DNA of 60,099 bases, taken from positions 1 through 60,099 of IMG/VR virus record IMGVR_UViG_3300008450_006252; one strand, written 5' to 3'. A model generated the notes under the pieces. That model was not told where the DNA came from. It did not search any database and saw only the letters and a list, made by a program, of their open reading frames with translations. The translations under genes were made by a program, and so were the position numbers. The stretch comes from a virus. Numbering within the stretch: the first letter of the stretch is position 1; every line of letters starts with the position of its first letter. Below, in pieces: positions 7,044 to 16,218 of the stretch.

Positions 7044-8254
7044 TTTTCAATCTTTACAACTTGATATTTTTCGTGAGAAGCGTGGTCACGATAGCGGTTG
7101 CCCGCTCTATTCCATTGCTCACCGCTACCACTAATAATATCAATAACGCGATCCACAGTGGCATTGTTCCAATCTGAAATAAGTCCCATGTTGTGGTGCG
7201 GCTCGCGAAGTAGGTTTTGCATTTTGTGATAAGCATCATCTATGCTCCAGGGAATATACAGTCTATTGGGATCGTTCGCGAAGGTTTCAGGAAAACTGCG
7301 ATACGCTGGATATAGCACATTGCATCCAACAGTATCGGCCTCTGATACGGTGTTTGAAACCCAATCTTGTAAAGCACAATTAAACAACACACGAGTATTG
7401 TTGAGATGACTATAGTATTCATTCTTGCTTATATTGTCGTAGATCTTGAGCTTGCCTTCTGCCTCCATACGGAGGGCACGTTCAATATAGTCTGGATTGT
7501 TGGATCGGAGAGGTCCGCCACTGTATATTGCAAACTCACACGGTTCGGAGGTAAGCTCACCATACATCTCAATAAGGTCCATGAAGAATCCAGGTTGTTT
7601 TTCCTGATCGAAACGGGCTGCAAAACCCACTCGTCTCGGTCTTTCAGCAAACGGCGTGATATTCTCTGTACCGCCAATTCTTTCCAGAACCTCTGATTTT
7701 CCAAATGCCAGACCGGAAATGTTGTAGATTGGAGCAGTCCATCCAGCGATGCGCATGTGCGCGACCATTTCTTCATTGGTAGCCAATACTGCACCCCCCG
7801 AGAAAGCCACCATCTCATTGACCATTTGTTCATACAAGTTCATCCACTTTGCCATACCCCACACATGCACAAAGTCATCAGGATCAATGGCCTGTGCCAA
7901 ACAACGAACATAAATCTTTGGACATTGTTCTTGTGGAATCTGATTCATGATGTAACCAAGGCTTTCAAAGCCCGGCTGGAACATGTCTTCAAAGTAGATC
8001 ACATCGTCACCGGTAACATCGCCGTTCTTCATGAGCTGAACCAAGTTCATCATTTGGCTCATGGCAAAGAAACTGCGTCCGTGTGCGTCTAACACTTGAC
8101 CTACTGAGATAGCTTGTGTGTTGTCAATTGTAGTGCCAGGCACATACACAACATCAAGACCTCTGCGGTCAAACACACGTCGATTCCACTCTGTGAGTTG
8201 TAGTGTGTAGCGGGCTTCATAACTTTCCAAGCCCATGTAAAATAGTTTTCTCAT
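7040..8254 (-). CDS. GT-B type glycosyltransferase
   Basis: A 404-residue protein with a GT-B layout. The C-terminal half has RRVGFAARFDQEKQPGFFMDLIEMY (about 206-230), the start of a GT4-like second Rossmann domain, then YSGG, KIYDNISKNEYYSHLNNTRVLFNCALQDWVSNTVSEADTVGC (about 270-312) with the nucleotide-binding E-x7-E-like region. T4-like phages commonly carry related glycosyltransferases near their sugar genes. It overlaps both neighbours by 4 bases. Sugar and acceptor (capsid protein, DNA or surface) are unknown. Confidence 0.75.
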   Translation of the reverse strand: MRKLFYMGLESYEARYTLQLTEWNRRVFDRRGLDVVYVPGTTIDNTQAISVGQVLDAHGRSFFAMSQMMNLVQLMKNGDVTGDDVIYFEDMFQPGFESLGYIMNQIPQEQCPKIYVRCLAQAIDPDDFVHVWGMAKWMNLYEQMVNEMVAFSGGAVLATNEEMVAHMRIAGWTAPIYNISGLAFGKSEVLERIGGTENITPFAERPRRVGFAARFDQEKQPGFFMDLIEMYGELTSEPCEFAIYSGGPLRSNNPDYIERALRMEAEGKLKIYDNISKNEYYSHLNNTRVLFNCALQDWVSNTVSEADTVGCNVLYPAYRSFPETFANDPNRLYIPWSIDDAYHKMQNLLREPHHNMGLISDWNNATVDRVIDIISGSGEQWNRAGNRYRDHASHEKYQVVKIEK

Positions 8255-8958
8255 TGATGTTCCTGTAAAAATTTTATCACTGTGGGTTTTAAATGTTCTG
8301 CAAACAGTACATTGCCTTTGAAGTTTGGATGAACATTGTTGAACAAATCTTGTGTTTCAAGTTGTTTCCAAAAAAAGAATGTGTCCCACACACTGTCTAC
8401 CAAACTTGGTTCTGGATCGATGTTAGGGGTTTCGTGCATGAACCTGTGTATAACTTCAGCACCCCAACAATGATGCATATCAAATTCTGTGCCATCGTTT
8501 AGTATAACACAAACCGACCCATTATTAATAGTCATTCCGGCTTTGTCTGCTAGAAATTTTTGCCAGGAAAGATGTCCTATAGTAATGTTTGGATAATTGC
8601 AATTAACAATGTCACTGTGTGCTCCAATTAACAACACAGGTTTATTTAAACTGTTGATTTTGTTCAGACAAAATTGATTGCATTCTTCCCAAATATCTTT
8701 CCAGTCTGAACGCTGAATAAATTCTTTGAAAGTTAACTTAGTTGCATCTTGTAAACACAAAATAGGTTCATTATAGATCCAAATTACAGGTACATTAGGC
8801 GATCGTACCAATCTAATATAACTTCCCAACACACTAGTTCCAGATTGAGCATGGTCATAGAACTCAAACCCCCATTCCTTGGCAAGATTAGTTGTTGGTA
8901 CATCCAGCGGCCAACTAGATGCCGCCCAACTTGGTCCAGTGTATGTAAATTTTTTCAT
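8251..8958 (-). CDS. SGNH-hydrolase-like protein
   Basis: Start chosen at ATG 8958 (MKKFTYTGPSWAASSWP), because the longer frame to 9162 only shadows the gene at 8966-9193. GPSWAASS near the N-terminus could be a GDSW-like block I with the Ser nucleophile. NVHPNFKGNVLFAEHLKP at the C-terminus matches the catalytic His block (HPNxxG). The middle has a hydrophobic strand PVLLIGAHSD. Probably an esterase or deacetylase acting on a glycan, but the first motif is degenerate. It overlaps the glycosyltransferase downstream (ATGA). Confidence 0.5.
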   Translation of the reverse strand: MKKFTYTGPSWAASSWPLDVPTTNLAKEWGFEFYDHAQSGTSVLGSYIRLVRSPNVPVIWIYNEPILCLQDATKLTFKEFIQRSDWKDIWEECNQFCLNKINSLNKPVLLIGAHSDIVNCNYPNITIGHLSWQKFLADKAGMTINNGSVCVILNDGTEFDMHHCWGAEVIHRFMHETPNIDPEPSLVDSVWDTFFFWKQLETQDLFNNVHPNFKGNVLFAEHLKPTVIKFLQEHQ

Positions 8959-8965
8959 CAGCCAC

Positions 8966-9193
8966 TTAGTTACGAAATGCTCCGGCAAAGCGACGAGTGT
9001 CTTCGTCCCACATGTTCTTGGCATTCTTGCCTTGTGAAAACTTGTTGAACTGCTGCCAGGCATAACTCTTAAAGTTATACAAATCGGCTTCGTTGTAACG
9101 ATAACCGTAGTCTTGGCAGAACTCCTGGAAGTGCTCAAGATGCTCAAAGAGCTCGGCCACACGTGGGTTAGATTTAATAGCGATTTTTGCCAT
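8966..9193 (-). CDS. small conserved T4-like phage protein, 75 aa
   Basis: The 75-residue sequence (IKSNPRVAELFEHLEHFQEFC...YGYRYNEADLYNFKSYAWQQFNKFSQGKN...) is a family I recognise from T4-like cyanophage genomes, where it also sits near a PTPS-like gene. It is helical, aromatic and charged, with one Cys and no known motif. An AGGAAAC ribosome site precedes the ATG at 9193. Function unknown; conservation and position suggest a small regulator or partner of the neighbouring genes. Confidence 0.75.
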   Translation of the reverse strand: MAKIAIKSNPRVAELFEHLEHFQEFCQDYGYRYNEADLYNFKSYAWQQFNKFSQGKNAKNMWDEDTRRFAGAFRN

Positions 9194-9204
9194 TTTGTTT
9201 CCTA

Positions 9205-9648
9205 TTAGATAGCAATGTTAATACTAGGGCGGTGAGTTTCATACTTAATAAGAGCTCCGTTTTCACCATCTTCGGAGACCTCAATCCAGACTGAGCGTTC
9301 TGGATACCGTGCGGCAATTTGCAAATACAAATCGTCTGACATCATTTCACATGACTTGTAGTCGAGTTGGACGGTTCCTGACTCGTAGAGTTTTTGTAGC
9401 CATCGTTTGAACTGGATGAATTCAATGTCTCGATCATTGTGTACAACATCAATCCACACCCGGAAGTGGAAGATATGACGGTGAGGAGTACCAAGGAAAC
9501 TAACATCATACTCATCGCCCGTCTTAAGGGCTGGATCTGTTGCGGCTGCGGGGTAGAAGTGGATGCCTTCTTTTTGGAAGGTAACCCAGATTCTTCTTTG
9601 TGCGGCATATTTGATTCTTTCAATTTGTTCACGTTCATCTTGTATCAT
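9205..9648 (-). CDS. PTPS/QueD-fold protein, T4-like phage type
   Basis: A 147-residue protein. PHRHIFHFRVWIDV (about residues 55-68) resembles the HxH zinc strand of 6-pyruvoyl-tetrahydropterin synthase. EFIQFKRWL (about 77) fits the DFxxLK loop, SCEMMSDDLY the PTxE segment and VSEDGENGALIKY the final Glu strand. It is the type found in T4-like cyanophages. Because a more canonical QueD is present at 1-453, this one may act on another pterin or be a non-catalytic partner. It overlaps the gene at 9645 (ATGA). Confidence 0.6.
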   Translation of the reverse strand: MIQDEREQIERIKYAAQRRIWVTFQKEGIHFYPAAATDPALKTGDEYDVSFLGTPHRHIFHFRVWIDVVHNDRDIEFIQFKRWLQKLYESGTVQLDYKSCEMMSDDLYLQIAARYPERSVWIEVSEDGENGALIKYETHRPSINIAI

Positions 9649-10178
9649 TTGATTACTTCATCCTTTGTGTATTGGTCCCAAGAGGTAAATGTTTTTCTAT
9701 CCAGCAAGTCATGCAGGCTGTGACACCATACTCCTGGGTTGGTTGCTTTGAAATCTTTGTCGTCTAGCTTGATAGTGGCATTGTAGCCTAGCAGTTTAAT
9801 ATAAGGCAGTTTCACTGAAATCATAGGAACAAATTGTGCTTGTTCGCACAAGCTACCTTCGCACAATCCTTCCACAGCACTTGAATCAAGATCCAAGGTA
9901 CACCAGTATCCTCGATCCAGCCACGGTTGAATCATCTGTTCCCAGGCAGTCCAGACTCCAGCATCGTTCATAGTGGGGTTTGGAAAACTTTGATTGGCGC
10001 CAAAGTAGATGTGTGTGATTGGATTTTTACTCTTGTGGTCTGACTCACCCAGTTGCCACATGATTTGATCTGCATCTTGCAGTCCGACCACAAACAATGT
10101 ACGGTGACCGGCTACAGGACTGGCCTCAACTTCTGTACCTACAAAGAAATTGGTATCTTCGTGTCCGGGTCTATTCAT
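9645..10178 (-). CDS. conserved T4-like phage protein of unknown function
   Basis: A 177-residue protein with strong motifs HIYFGANQSFPNP (about 56-68), CTLDLDSSAVEGL (about 93-105) and KLPYIKLLGYNATIKLDDKDFKATNPGVWC (about 123-152). I recognise this family from marine T4-like phages, where it also neighbours the PTPS-like gene. The alternating strands and acidic residues suggest a small alpha/beta enzyme, possibly tied to the deazapurine pathway, but no catalytic family is identifiable. It overlaps both neighbours by 4 bases. Confidence 0.65.
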   Translation of the reverse strand: MNRPGHEDTNFFVGTEVEASPVAGHRTLFVVGLQDADQIMWQLGESDHKSKNPITHIYFGANQSFPNPTMNDAGVWTAWEQMIQPWLDRGYWCTLDLDSSAVEGLCEGSLCEQAQFVPMISVKLPYIKLLGYNATIKLDDKDFKATNPGVWCHSLHDLLDRKTFTSWDQYTKDEVIK

Positions 10179-11152
10179 AATGTAATCTCAAATAAGTTAG
10201 ATAAATGTTTGTTGTTTGCTTTTTTGTCTGTCTTAGTTTTTTTCATGCCAGGGTGTACCTTTTTATTTTTAAATTCAGTAGCATCAAAAATTGATCTTGG
10301 CACAAAGAAACGATCCATAACTCCAGATACTTTGGTATAACTTTTACCAAGGTCATTGCCGTTAAAATCACACATCACATAATCACCTAACCCCATCATA
10401 AGATTGATAATATCATTGCAAGTGTACCCAAATCGTTTACAATGTGTATCTCGCAGTTCGACCTGAACCACGGGTTGATACTTAGCAATGGTTTGTGTTG
10501 CACCTTCTAATGCAAACAGTTCAGAACCTTCAATATCAATCTTAATAAGATCAACATTTTCAAACCCAAAACTGTCAAGTGTGCGTTGCTCTGCAGTCTG
10601 TGTGGGATTGTTGGTAGTTTTGCCATCAAGTAACACAGCATCACCGCGACTGCACTCGTTGGTTTTTTGTTCCATGGTAATAATTCCAGCGACTTTACCT
10701 AATGCATATTCAAAAAACTCAATCTCTCCTATCAAGTCAAGACTGGCAAATGTGCCATTGGGGAACTTGAACCAGCCATCTGGACGATCCGGCTGATGTC
10801 TTACTTGTTGCAGTTTGCTATCCCAATAACGACCTTGAAGTTTTGCATTTTTTGCAATGTCTACATTGAGTTTCATTAGTTCCATGCTAGACTGCATGGG
10901 CTCAAAGGTTTTTACATGTTGGCACCAGGTGGCATATTCAATTGCGTTCATGCCAATGTTGCCACCAATGTCAATTACAGTTCTTGCATTAGGTAGCAAG
11001 CGACGATTCATTACCAAATTGCGAGCCTGGTATGGACCGTTTTCTCTTGCCATACGCTGTTCATAAAGTTTGTCATTGTCCCAGATCCAATATTGCCTGC
11101 CTATGCGGTTTGTTACTAGTTTTTTGTTGTTGATATCAAATAGTTGTGCCAT
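10175..11152 (-). CDS. FkbM-family methyltransferase
   Basis: A 325-residue protein with a SAM-binding motif I VIDIGGNIGMNAIEYA (about residues 60-75), then KTFEPMQSSMELMKLN (motif II, acidic ribose contact). LIKIDIEGSELFALEGA (about 206-222) is the hallmark of FkbM methyltransferases. These O-methylate sugars or small metabolites. An Arg/Lys-rich C-terminal tail follows. Likely role is capping or decorating a phage or host glycan together with the glycosyltransferases of this block. Confidence 0.85.
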   Translation of the reverse strand: MAQLFDINNKKLVTNRIGRQYWIWDNDKLYEQRMARENGPYQARNLVMNRRLLPNARTVIDIGGNIGMNAIEYATWCQHVKTFEPMQSSMELMKLNVDIAKNAKLQGRYWDSKLQQVRHQPDRPDGWFKFPNGTFASLDLIGEIEFFEYALGKVAGIITMEQKTNECSRGDAVLLDGKTTNNPTQTAEQRTLDSFGFENVDLIKIDIEGSELFALEGATQTIAKYQPVVQVELRDTHCKRFGYTCNDIINLMMGLGDYVMCDFNGNDLGKSYTKVSGVMDRFFVPRSIFDATEFKNKKVHPGMKKTKTDKKANNKHLSNLFEITL

Positions 11153-11223
11153 GTTGTTGCCTTATAAAGAAATCCTGCATACATATTTAACAGTATACAG
11201 GATCACGAGAGAGAAAGCAAGAG

Positions 11224-12141
11224 TTACTTCTTCTTTTTCCAACGATCTTTGAAGGCATCAGGGCACCATCTGGTTGCAATTTCCATTGGATCATTTTGAG
11301 CCAATACATCTAATGCTTCAGGAGTCAAATCGATTAACTTGCGTTCTGTCGAACCAGGAGTTATATTGTAGAGACTCTGCTTTGTTTCTTCCCTAACATC
11401 TTCAAAATTTGAATCAGGAAGATCTTCAAACAAGCAAATAAATTCCTTGTAGTAAGAATTACGATTCCATCTATTATAGGTTACTTCTTGTATTGTTGCA
11501 TTGGTTACGTCAATGAATCTTCCGTCAACATACTGTAACACTCCGTCGTTATATTTTTCAAACGGACGTAAATTTTCGTTAGTAGTGGGACCACCGTGTG
11601 TTCTTTCTGACGTATGAACGGTCGTTGCTAAAGCATGATTCATTGCATATCTAGCCATGTCTTTAGGGCTGACTCTCCTGCTGTTTTCGATCACTTCTCG
11701 AATTAAATCTTTTTCAATTTGTTTAATAGGATATGTGTGCTCGCAATGCCATTCATTGGCAAAGTTATCACCTGATAAACCGGCCAACCCTAGCTCATGC
11801 ATTCTTCCAATGGCCTTGCCAGTGATTAGATCTGTACCGCTATTGCCGGTAGCATGTTGTAATCCCATAACATCTGAATGAAATTTTCTGATACCGCCAT
11901 TACTCCAATGCACAGTGTCACCAGAAATGCTCGCCTGGTTATATTCAGGTCCTGCGGCAAAACCACCATTGAAAAATCTTTTGTAATAGCAATATTCTTT
12001 GAGTTCTTCGATTGTGCGGGCTTTAACATGATTAGCAAATTTTCGCAAGTCGCCGGCCATAAATGCTAATCTTACACCGGCCGTTATAGCCTTTAGAACG
12101 GCTTTGTTGGGATCTTGTGCAAGTAGTTTCTGAATATTCAA
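11224..12141 (-). CDS. putative HNH-type nuclease
   Basis: About 305 residues. The best start is TTG at 12141, with AGGAG 6 bases upstream; the ORF-maximal TTG at 12147 abuts the ribosome site. EWHCEHTYPIKQIEKDLI (about residues 138-155) followed by TTVHTSERTHGG...NLRPF (about 190-210) resembles an HNH beta-beta-alpha metal core (EH...H...N). The rest is not recognisable. It could be a free-standing homing or defence-type nuclease; it is isolated by about 70 bases on each side. No repeats mark a mobile insertion. Confidence 0.45.
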   Translation of the reverse strand: MNIQKLLAQDPNKAVLKAITAGVRLAFMAGDLRKFANHVKARTIEELKEYCYYKRFFNGGFAAGPEYNQASISGDTVHWSNGGIRKFHSDVMGLQHATGNSGTDLITGKAIGRMHELGLAGLSGDNFANEWHCEHTYPIKQIEKDLIREVIENSRRVSPKDMARYAMNHALATTVHTSERTHGGPTTNENLRPFEKYNDGVLQYVDGRFIDVTNATIQEVTYNRWNRNSYYKEFICLFEDLPDSNFEDVREETKQSLYNITPGSTERKLIDLTPEALDVLAQNDPMEIATRWCPDAFKDRWKKKK

Positions 12142-12222
12142 AACCAACTCCTAAGTTGTTACAATGCACACACTATAACACAAGAACAATTTTGAGTCAA
12201 TCAAATTGTTAAAATAAAAGTA

Positions 12223-13761
12223 TTATATTTCTGTGCTCAGGTTGTCCAATTTGTCACTGTCCAAATCTACTTCGTCGGGCTCCGACTCACTGTCCTCATA
12301 TTCAAACAATGCATTGAATTGAGTAGTAGCATTCACAGTCTTCTTGCCCTTAAAGCCTCGTGTGCCCACAATCTCCATCCAATATGTACTGTATTTCTCA
12401 ACAATAGATTCGGCTTGTTCTCTTGTGGGTGCAGTGAAAATATCTTCCACAATGTCTTCAAAGTAAGCATAGTCACCAGTGCTACGACGCATCATGGCAG
12501 GATGTTCTCCTGCATCAAAACGTCTATTGGCTTCTTGTACTGCGGTCAAGTGCATCCAGACATTATGGCCCATGAGTAAAGCATATGAGAAACTGTCCCA
12601 CGATGTCTTGCCTTCTTTACCATTTTTATTTAGGTCGCCTGGCTTGTAGATACAGATGTCTTTCATCTTGAGAAGTTTGCTTATGGGGCTATCTTCCCAA
12701 CGTGGTACTACTCCATCGGCAACTATACTTGTACCCCAGGCACGTGTGTCAGTGGCGTACTTTTTGTCGTCGGCTGTAGGAGCCATGCGATACGACCATT
12801 TTGAGTTGTTTTCAAAGACATTTTCAAAGTAGACCTGTCCGTTTGCTGTTGCAAGGAACGGACTGGCGCAGTCAAACGAGATTGTGAAGTTTGGATTGAC
12901 ATATTTTCTCACGGCCCTTTGGATTACAGTTAATAAAACAGCCCACTCCAGTTTGGAGGTTCCCAAGAAGTGCATCCAATCATGGACACCTTCTTGAAGT
13001 AAATTGTCATAGCGCAATGCCACAATACGTTTGAGTACCAAGTGAACATCACACATGTTTTGTCCGCCCATGGCCCAGCCATTGAAATGCGTATCTGGAT
13101 ATTTTTGTGGATCGCAATAATCCTTCATCATCTGATACCATTCTTCTGCATGAGTATGGTTACCACCTTGCAACACATTCAAGAACTTGGTACCACCGTT
13201 TGCCACACCCTTGCGATGTTTCATGAAGTATTCGTTGTTGTAATGTGTTGCCTTGACTGCCTCATCCAAAGTGCTAATGCCAGACTTCCATCCATTCTTT
13301 TCATTGATAACAAAACTTGGAATATCAAGTGTCATAGCATAGTCTGCTATACCATCTAACCAGGCTAGTGCTTGTTCTCGTTTGGCCTGAGCCTTGGCAC
13401 AACCTGAGTTGGCTCGCCAATCACCTTCCCACACACCTTTAGCAATCTGGAAACCACCAGAGTCGCCCAGCATGATTGTGCCAGGCTCTCTGTTCCGTAC
13501 CATGTCTTCTGACCAGTCTTGTTTAGCAAGATCGAGATTTGCATGCCCTCCAGAGTATAGGGACCAACGGTAAGGGAAAAGTGCTTTGGTAGAGTTAAGC
13601 CAATTAAGTTGCTCCATGTCACTAAGGCCCTGAGGCAATCTCGCCGGATCCACATATGGTTCATTCCTTTGCTTGCCTATGAACGTGGCATAGAACCCGC
13701 TGATGGCCGGAAGGAACACAGCGTAGTCCGATTGCTTGGCAGTTAAGTCGTCTTGGGTCAT
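12223..13761 (-). CDS. dpdA: DpdA-like tRNA-guanine-transglycosylase superfamily protein
   Basis: A 512-residue protein with the TGT signature MLGDSGGFQIAKG (D100 as general acid/base), TLDIPSF (D146), LNVLQGG (about 194-200), NGWAMGG (about 227-233) and FDCASP (D297, the place of the nucleophilic Asp). It lacks the TGT zinc-binding Cys set of tRNA enzymes. Phage proteins of this kind (DpdA) exchange guanine in DNA for preQ0 or a derivative. With folE and queD in the same window, DNA 7-deazaguanine modification is the natural reading. The sulfotransferase start overlaps its stop side. Family firm; DNA substrate inferred. Confidence 0.75.
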   Translation of the reverse strand: MTQDDLTAKQSDYAVFLPAISGFYATFIGKQRNEPYVDPARLPQGLSDMEQLNWLNSTKALFPYRWSLYSGGHANLDLAKQDWSEDMVRNREPGTIMLGDSGGFQIAKGVWEGDWRANSGCAKAQAKREQALAWLDGIADYAMTLDIPSFVINEKNGWKSGISTLDEAVKATHYNNEYFMKHRKGVANGGTKFLNVLQGGNHTHAEEWYQMMKDYCDPQKYPDTHFNGWAMGGQNMCDVHLVLKRIVALRYDNLLQEGVHDWMHFLGTSKLEWAVLLTVIQRAVRKYVNPNFTISFDCASPFLATANGQVYFENVFENNSKWSYRMAPTADDKKYATDTRAWGTSIVADGVVPRWEDSPISKLLKMKDICIYKPGDLNKNGKEGKTSWDSFSYALLMGHNVWMHLTAVQEANRRFDAGEHPAMMRRSTGDYAYFEDIVEDIFTAPTREQAESIVEKYSTYWMEIVGTRGFKGKKTVNATTQFNALFEYEDSESEPDEVDLDSDKLDNLSTEI

Positions 13762-14516
13762 GCTTGGTAAAAGTTTACTGTTTCAAATAGTTCACAGTCC
13801 TCTTTATAGAAACTGCGAAGTCTATTTAGATAGTCTGGATTGCTTGAAAGTTTTTCATTGATACGATCTACTATATTTTGTTGTAACTCTGTAGTGAACA
13901 ATTCTGTCACTGTGGGGTTGATCTTTTTAGTAATATTAAACACATTGGTAGGATCTTGATCTTCTGTTGTGAGATTAAACGGTGTACCAGTAAACTGTTC
14001 CATCATCTTGCCAAAGTTTTTGGCCAGCTCATCATCACACCGTAACCAAGTGATCTTAGAATGATCGATACCTTTAATAAAATCACATTGTGGTTGAGTG
14101 TGACTGTCGAACATTACAGTATCGAATATCATATCCCAATCAACATTGTTTATATGCAATGGATGTTCTGGATCCCATCCTTGCAGATACTGTGCTAGTC
14201 CAGTCACCCACCGATTGATAGGATCTCTAAGTATCACAGCATACTGGGCATTCTGTAAATGTTCTGACCATGTTGAAACGTTGATATTGTATTGTGTTGG
14301 AATATCTTCGTAAAATTTTTGTGTACGGTAGTTAAACAAATATCCCGGTGTATGATGCTTGGTCCAGCTGCTGGCATTTTTAGGAATGTGAACGTAAATC
14401 AAACATCTTGATGGATTATCTTTGACAATGCAATAGCTTTGTCCATTCCCAGCTTGGTTAGGTCCTGCCGGATCACCATCATCAACAAATTTAGGTCCTG
14501 TTGGTTTTTTAAACAT
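13758..14516 (-). CDS. sulfotransferase-family protein
   Basis: Start taken at ATG 14516 (MFKKPTGPKF), just after the clamp stop. YVHIPKNASSWTKH (about residues 41-54) is the 5'-phosphosulfate loop, and VILRDPINRWVTGLAQYL (about 91-108) is the 3'-phosphate motif of PAPS-dependent sulfotransferases. Length (252) fits carbohydrate sulfotransferases. It probably sulfates a glycan or a phage surface component. An APS-kinase-like domain at 49444-50238 could supply PAPS. It overlaps the DpdA-like gene by 4 bases. Confidence 0.75.
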   Translation of the reverse strand: MFKKPTGPKFVDDGDPAGPNQAGNGQSYCIVKDNPSRCLIYVHIPKNASSWTKHHTPGYLFNYRTQKFYEDIPTQYNINVSTWSEHLQNAQYAVILRDPINRWVTGLAQYLQGWDPEHPLHINNVDWDMIFDTVMFDSHTQPQCDFIKGIDHSKITWLRCDDELAKNFGKMMEQFTGTPFNLTTEDQDPTNVFNITKKINPTVTELFTTELQQNIVDRINEKLSSNPDYLNRLRSFYKEDCELFETVNFYQA

Positions 14517-14517
14517 A

Positions 14518-15240
14518 TCACTTGCTTTGTGCTGGTAAGATATAATTGTAAACAGCAATGCCACTATCCACCGTGATCTTGGCAGCACCATCATCACTGA
14601 TACGAACGGTCTTGTCCCCAGTCAATGACAGGATACTCATGACTTGTTGAGCAGGCCACGACCAAGCACGTTTCAATTGACCATTTACACCTGGGTGGAA
14701 CACAAAGTTACCAGCATGTGTGCTATGATCACCAAAGAAAAACTTCAAGTCTCCGTTTTCAGTCTTGGCCTGGAAATGTGGTTCTTCAGCATTGGCCTGT
14801 GCTTGCATACGCAGGCGTTGGATGGCAGCCACAGTGGGTTCAAATTCAATGTGCCAGTTTACACCTTTGAACTTGGGCGTCTTGAGTTTTTCAGTCACAA
14901 TGGCTTCGGCCATGAAACGATAGTTGTTTTGAAAATCGCCTGCGGCATTTTCAAACTTGATGCCATCTGGCTCGCCGCCTGCTCGGCGACTCAAGCTGAG
15001 TTTGGCGTTTTCTTTGTACTCCTGCAAGTTCAACAGAATTTTGATCTTGGCCAAGTTTGGCATGCCAAATGTGCCCACAAAGTCTGGATGTGGATTTTTG
15101 AATTCACCTTCCACAACCACGCTCATGTCTTCAGCAAGGCCTACAATTTGTGTGGCTTTGTCATCGCCTACAATCTTGATCAAATCAATGCAGCCAAGAT
15201 CGTGTGTGTGTTGTACTAAGTCTAATAGATAATCTCTCAT
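14518..15240 (-). CDS. 45: DNA polymerase sliding clamp
   Basis: A 240-residue protein with the size and two-domain beta-rich layout of T4 gp45. It has TFGMPNLAKIKILLNLQEY (about 57-75), FMAEAIV (about 108) and the final SIAVYNYILP-like strand. T4-type clamps are trimeric rings that tether gp43 polymerase and, in late phase, gp33/gp55-loaded host RNA polymerase. The gene lies just upstream of a methyltransferase and DNA polymerase on the same strand. AGGAG ribosome site upstream; a CTAAATA-type box lies at about 15275-15281. Confidence 0.8.
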   Translation of the reverse strand: MRDYLLDLVQHTHDLGCIDLIKIVGDDKATQIVGLAEDMSVVVEGEFKNPHPDFVGTFGMPNLAKIKILLNLQEYKENAKLSLSRRAGGEPDGIKFENAAGDFQNNYRFMAEAIVTEKLKTPKFKGVNWHIEFEPTVAAIQRLRMQAQANAEEPHFQAKTENGDLKFFFGDHSTHAGNFVFHPGVNGQLKRAWSWPAQQVMSILSLTGDKTVRISDDGAAKITVDSGIAVYNYILPAQSK

Positions 15241-15273
15241 TTTGTATACTCCTAATGTTTAAGTTTAACAGGT

Positions 15274-16218
15274 TTATTTAGAATTTGCAACTATTCTGGC
15301 TAATGTTTGTCCGCCTCTAAGCGAATCTATTTCTCCAGGTTTTTGGAACTCAAACCATGCAACGTCAGCAGGGCCATTGTGACGATGCATGAGCTCAAAT
15401 CCCAATGTTTCAGCATGTTCTTGAATCAACGATCCTGGAGTGTAGCACATGTAACTGCGCTCGGCCAATGCAACTCCGTGAGCACGATCACAGTCGTTGT
15501 AGGTAAAAAACACCACTCCGCCAGGCCGAAGTTTTTTCCACAGCTCATCCAAGTACTGACATATCAATTCCAATGGTTTGTAATTGAAGTAATTGTAAGC
15601 AAAGCAATATCCAAACTGAGCATCTGGCAACAGTGCAAGTATTGGTTTGCCTAGAATCTCTTCAGCTGTGTATAATCTCAGTCTACGTCGATATTCTTCA
15701 GTAAATCCTTGACAGGCAGGTTCTAGCAATTCAAGATTGTTGTCAATCATGTACAACGGGTCCAATGGTACCAATTGCTCCACGTGTTGTTCCAGTGCTG
15801 GTCTGAAAATCAATCCAGGCACACGCCAATCTGTGTAGCGTAAAATTCTACCTTGTAGTAGTTCAGCACTTTCGGGATCGCAACGTAGCCTACGATTAAG
15901 AATGTGTTCGGTAGTGTCATAACACATTTCATGCTGGAACAATCTCAAACTTTCACGCAAGTATTCTGGATGCTGTGCAGTCATAGCGTCAATCACGTGA
16001 CTGCGTATAGCGTCAATGGTATGATTGAATTGCTGGAAACTTTCATTAATTTTGTTACCATTGGCAATGATGCCTTGTGTAAATTTGTTAAATTGCACAT
16101 TGTGGTTGGCAATTTTGTGTATCACAGCATCAAGTCTGTGACGGGCTTCTTGATGAATTTGACCTAACTCAAATTCATCAATGTGGTTCAAGTAATCAAC
16201 AAGTTCGCTCAGTTTCAT
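15274..16218 (-). CDS. SAM methyltransferase-like protein
   Basis: Start at ATG 16218 (MKLSELVDYLNH), which overlaps the polymerase stop (ATGA). The N-terminal 130 residues are helical. LDELWKKLRPGGVVFFTYNDCDRAHG (about 243-268) matches the post-motif region of class I methyltransferases (LKPGG.l.....d). LEPACQGFTEEYRRRLRLYTAEEILG may contain the ribose contact. Motif I is not obvious, so this may be a divergent or inactive methyltransferase. Its position between clamp and polymerase could point to DNA or replication-linked methylation, but this is a guess. Confidence 0.5.
   Translation of the reverse strand: MKLSELVDYLNHIDEFELGQIHQEARHRLDAVIHKIANHNVQFNKFTQGIIANGNKINESFQQFNHTIDAIRSHVIDAMTAQHPEYLRESLRLFQHEMCYDTTEHILNRRLRCDPESAELLQGRILRYTDWRVPGLIFRPALEQHVEQLVPLDPLYMIDNNLELLEPACQGFTEEYRRRLRLYTAEEILGKPILALLPDAQFGYCFAYNYFNYKPLELICQYLDELWKKLRPGGVVFFTYNDCDRAHGVALAERSYMCYTPGSLIQEHAETLGFELMHRHNGPADVAWFEFQKPGEIDSLRGGQTLARIVANSK

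Noticed and set aside
9205-9648. Calling the 9205 gene the main queD
   Set aside because: The partial gene at 1-453 fits QueD better (HGY zinc segment, DYGGLK loop, VEVRE end); the 9205 protein is kept as a PTPS-fold relative.
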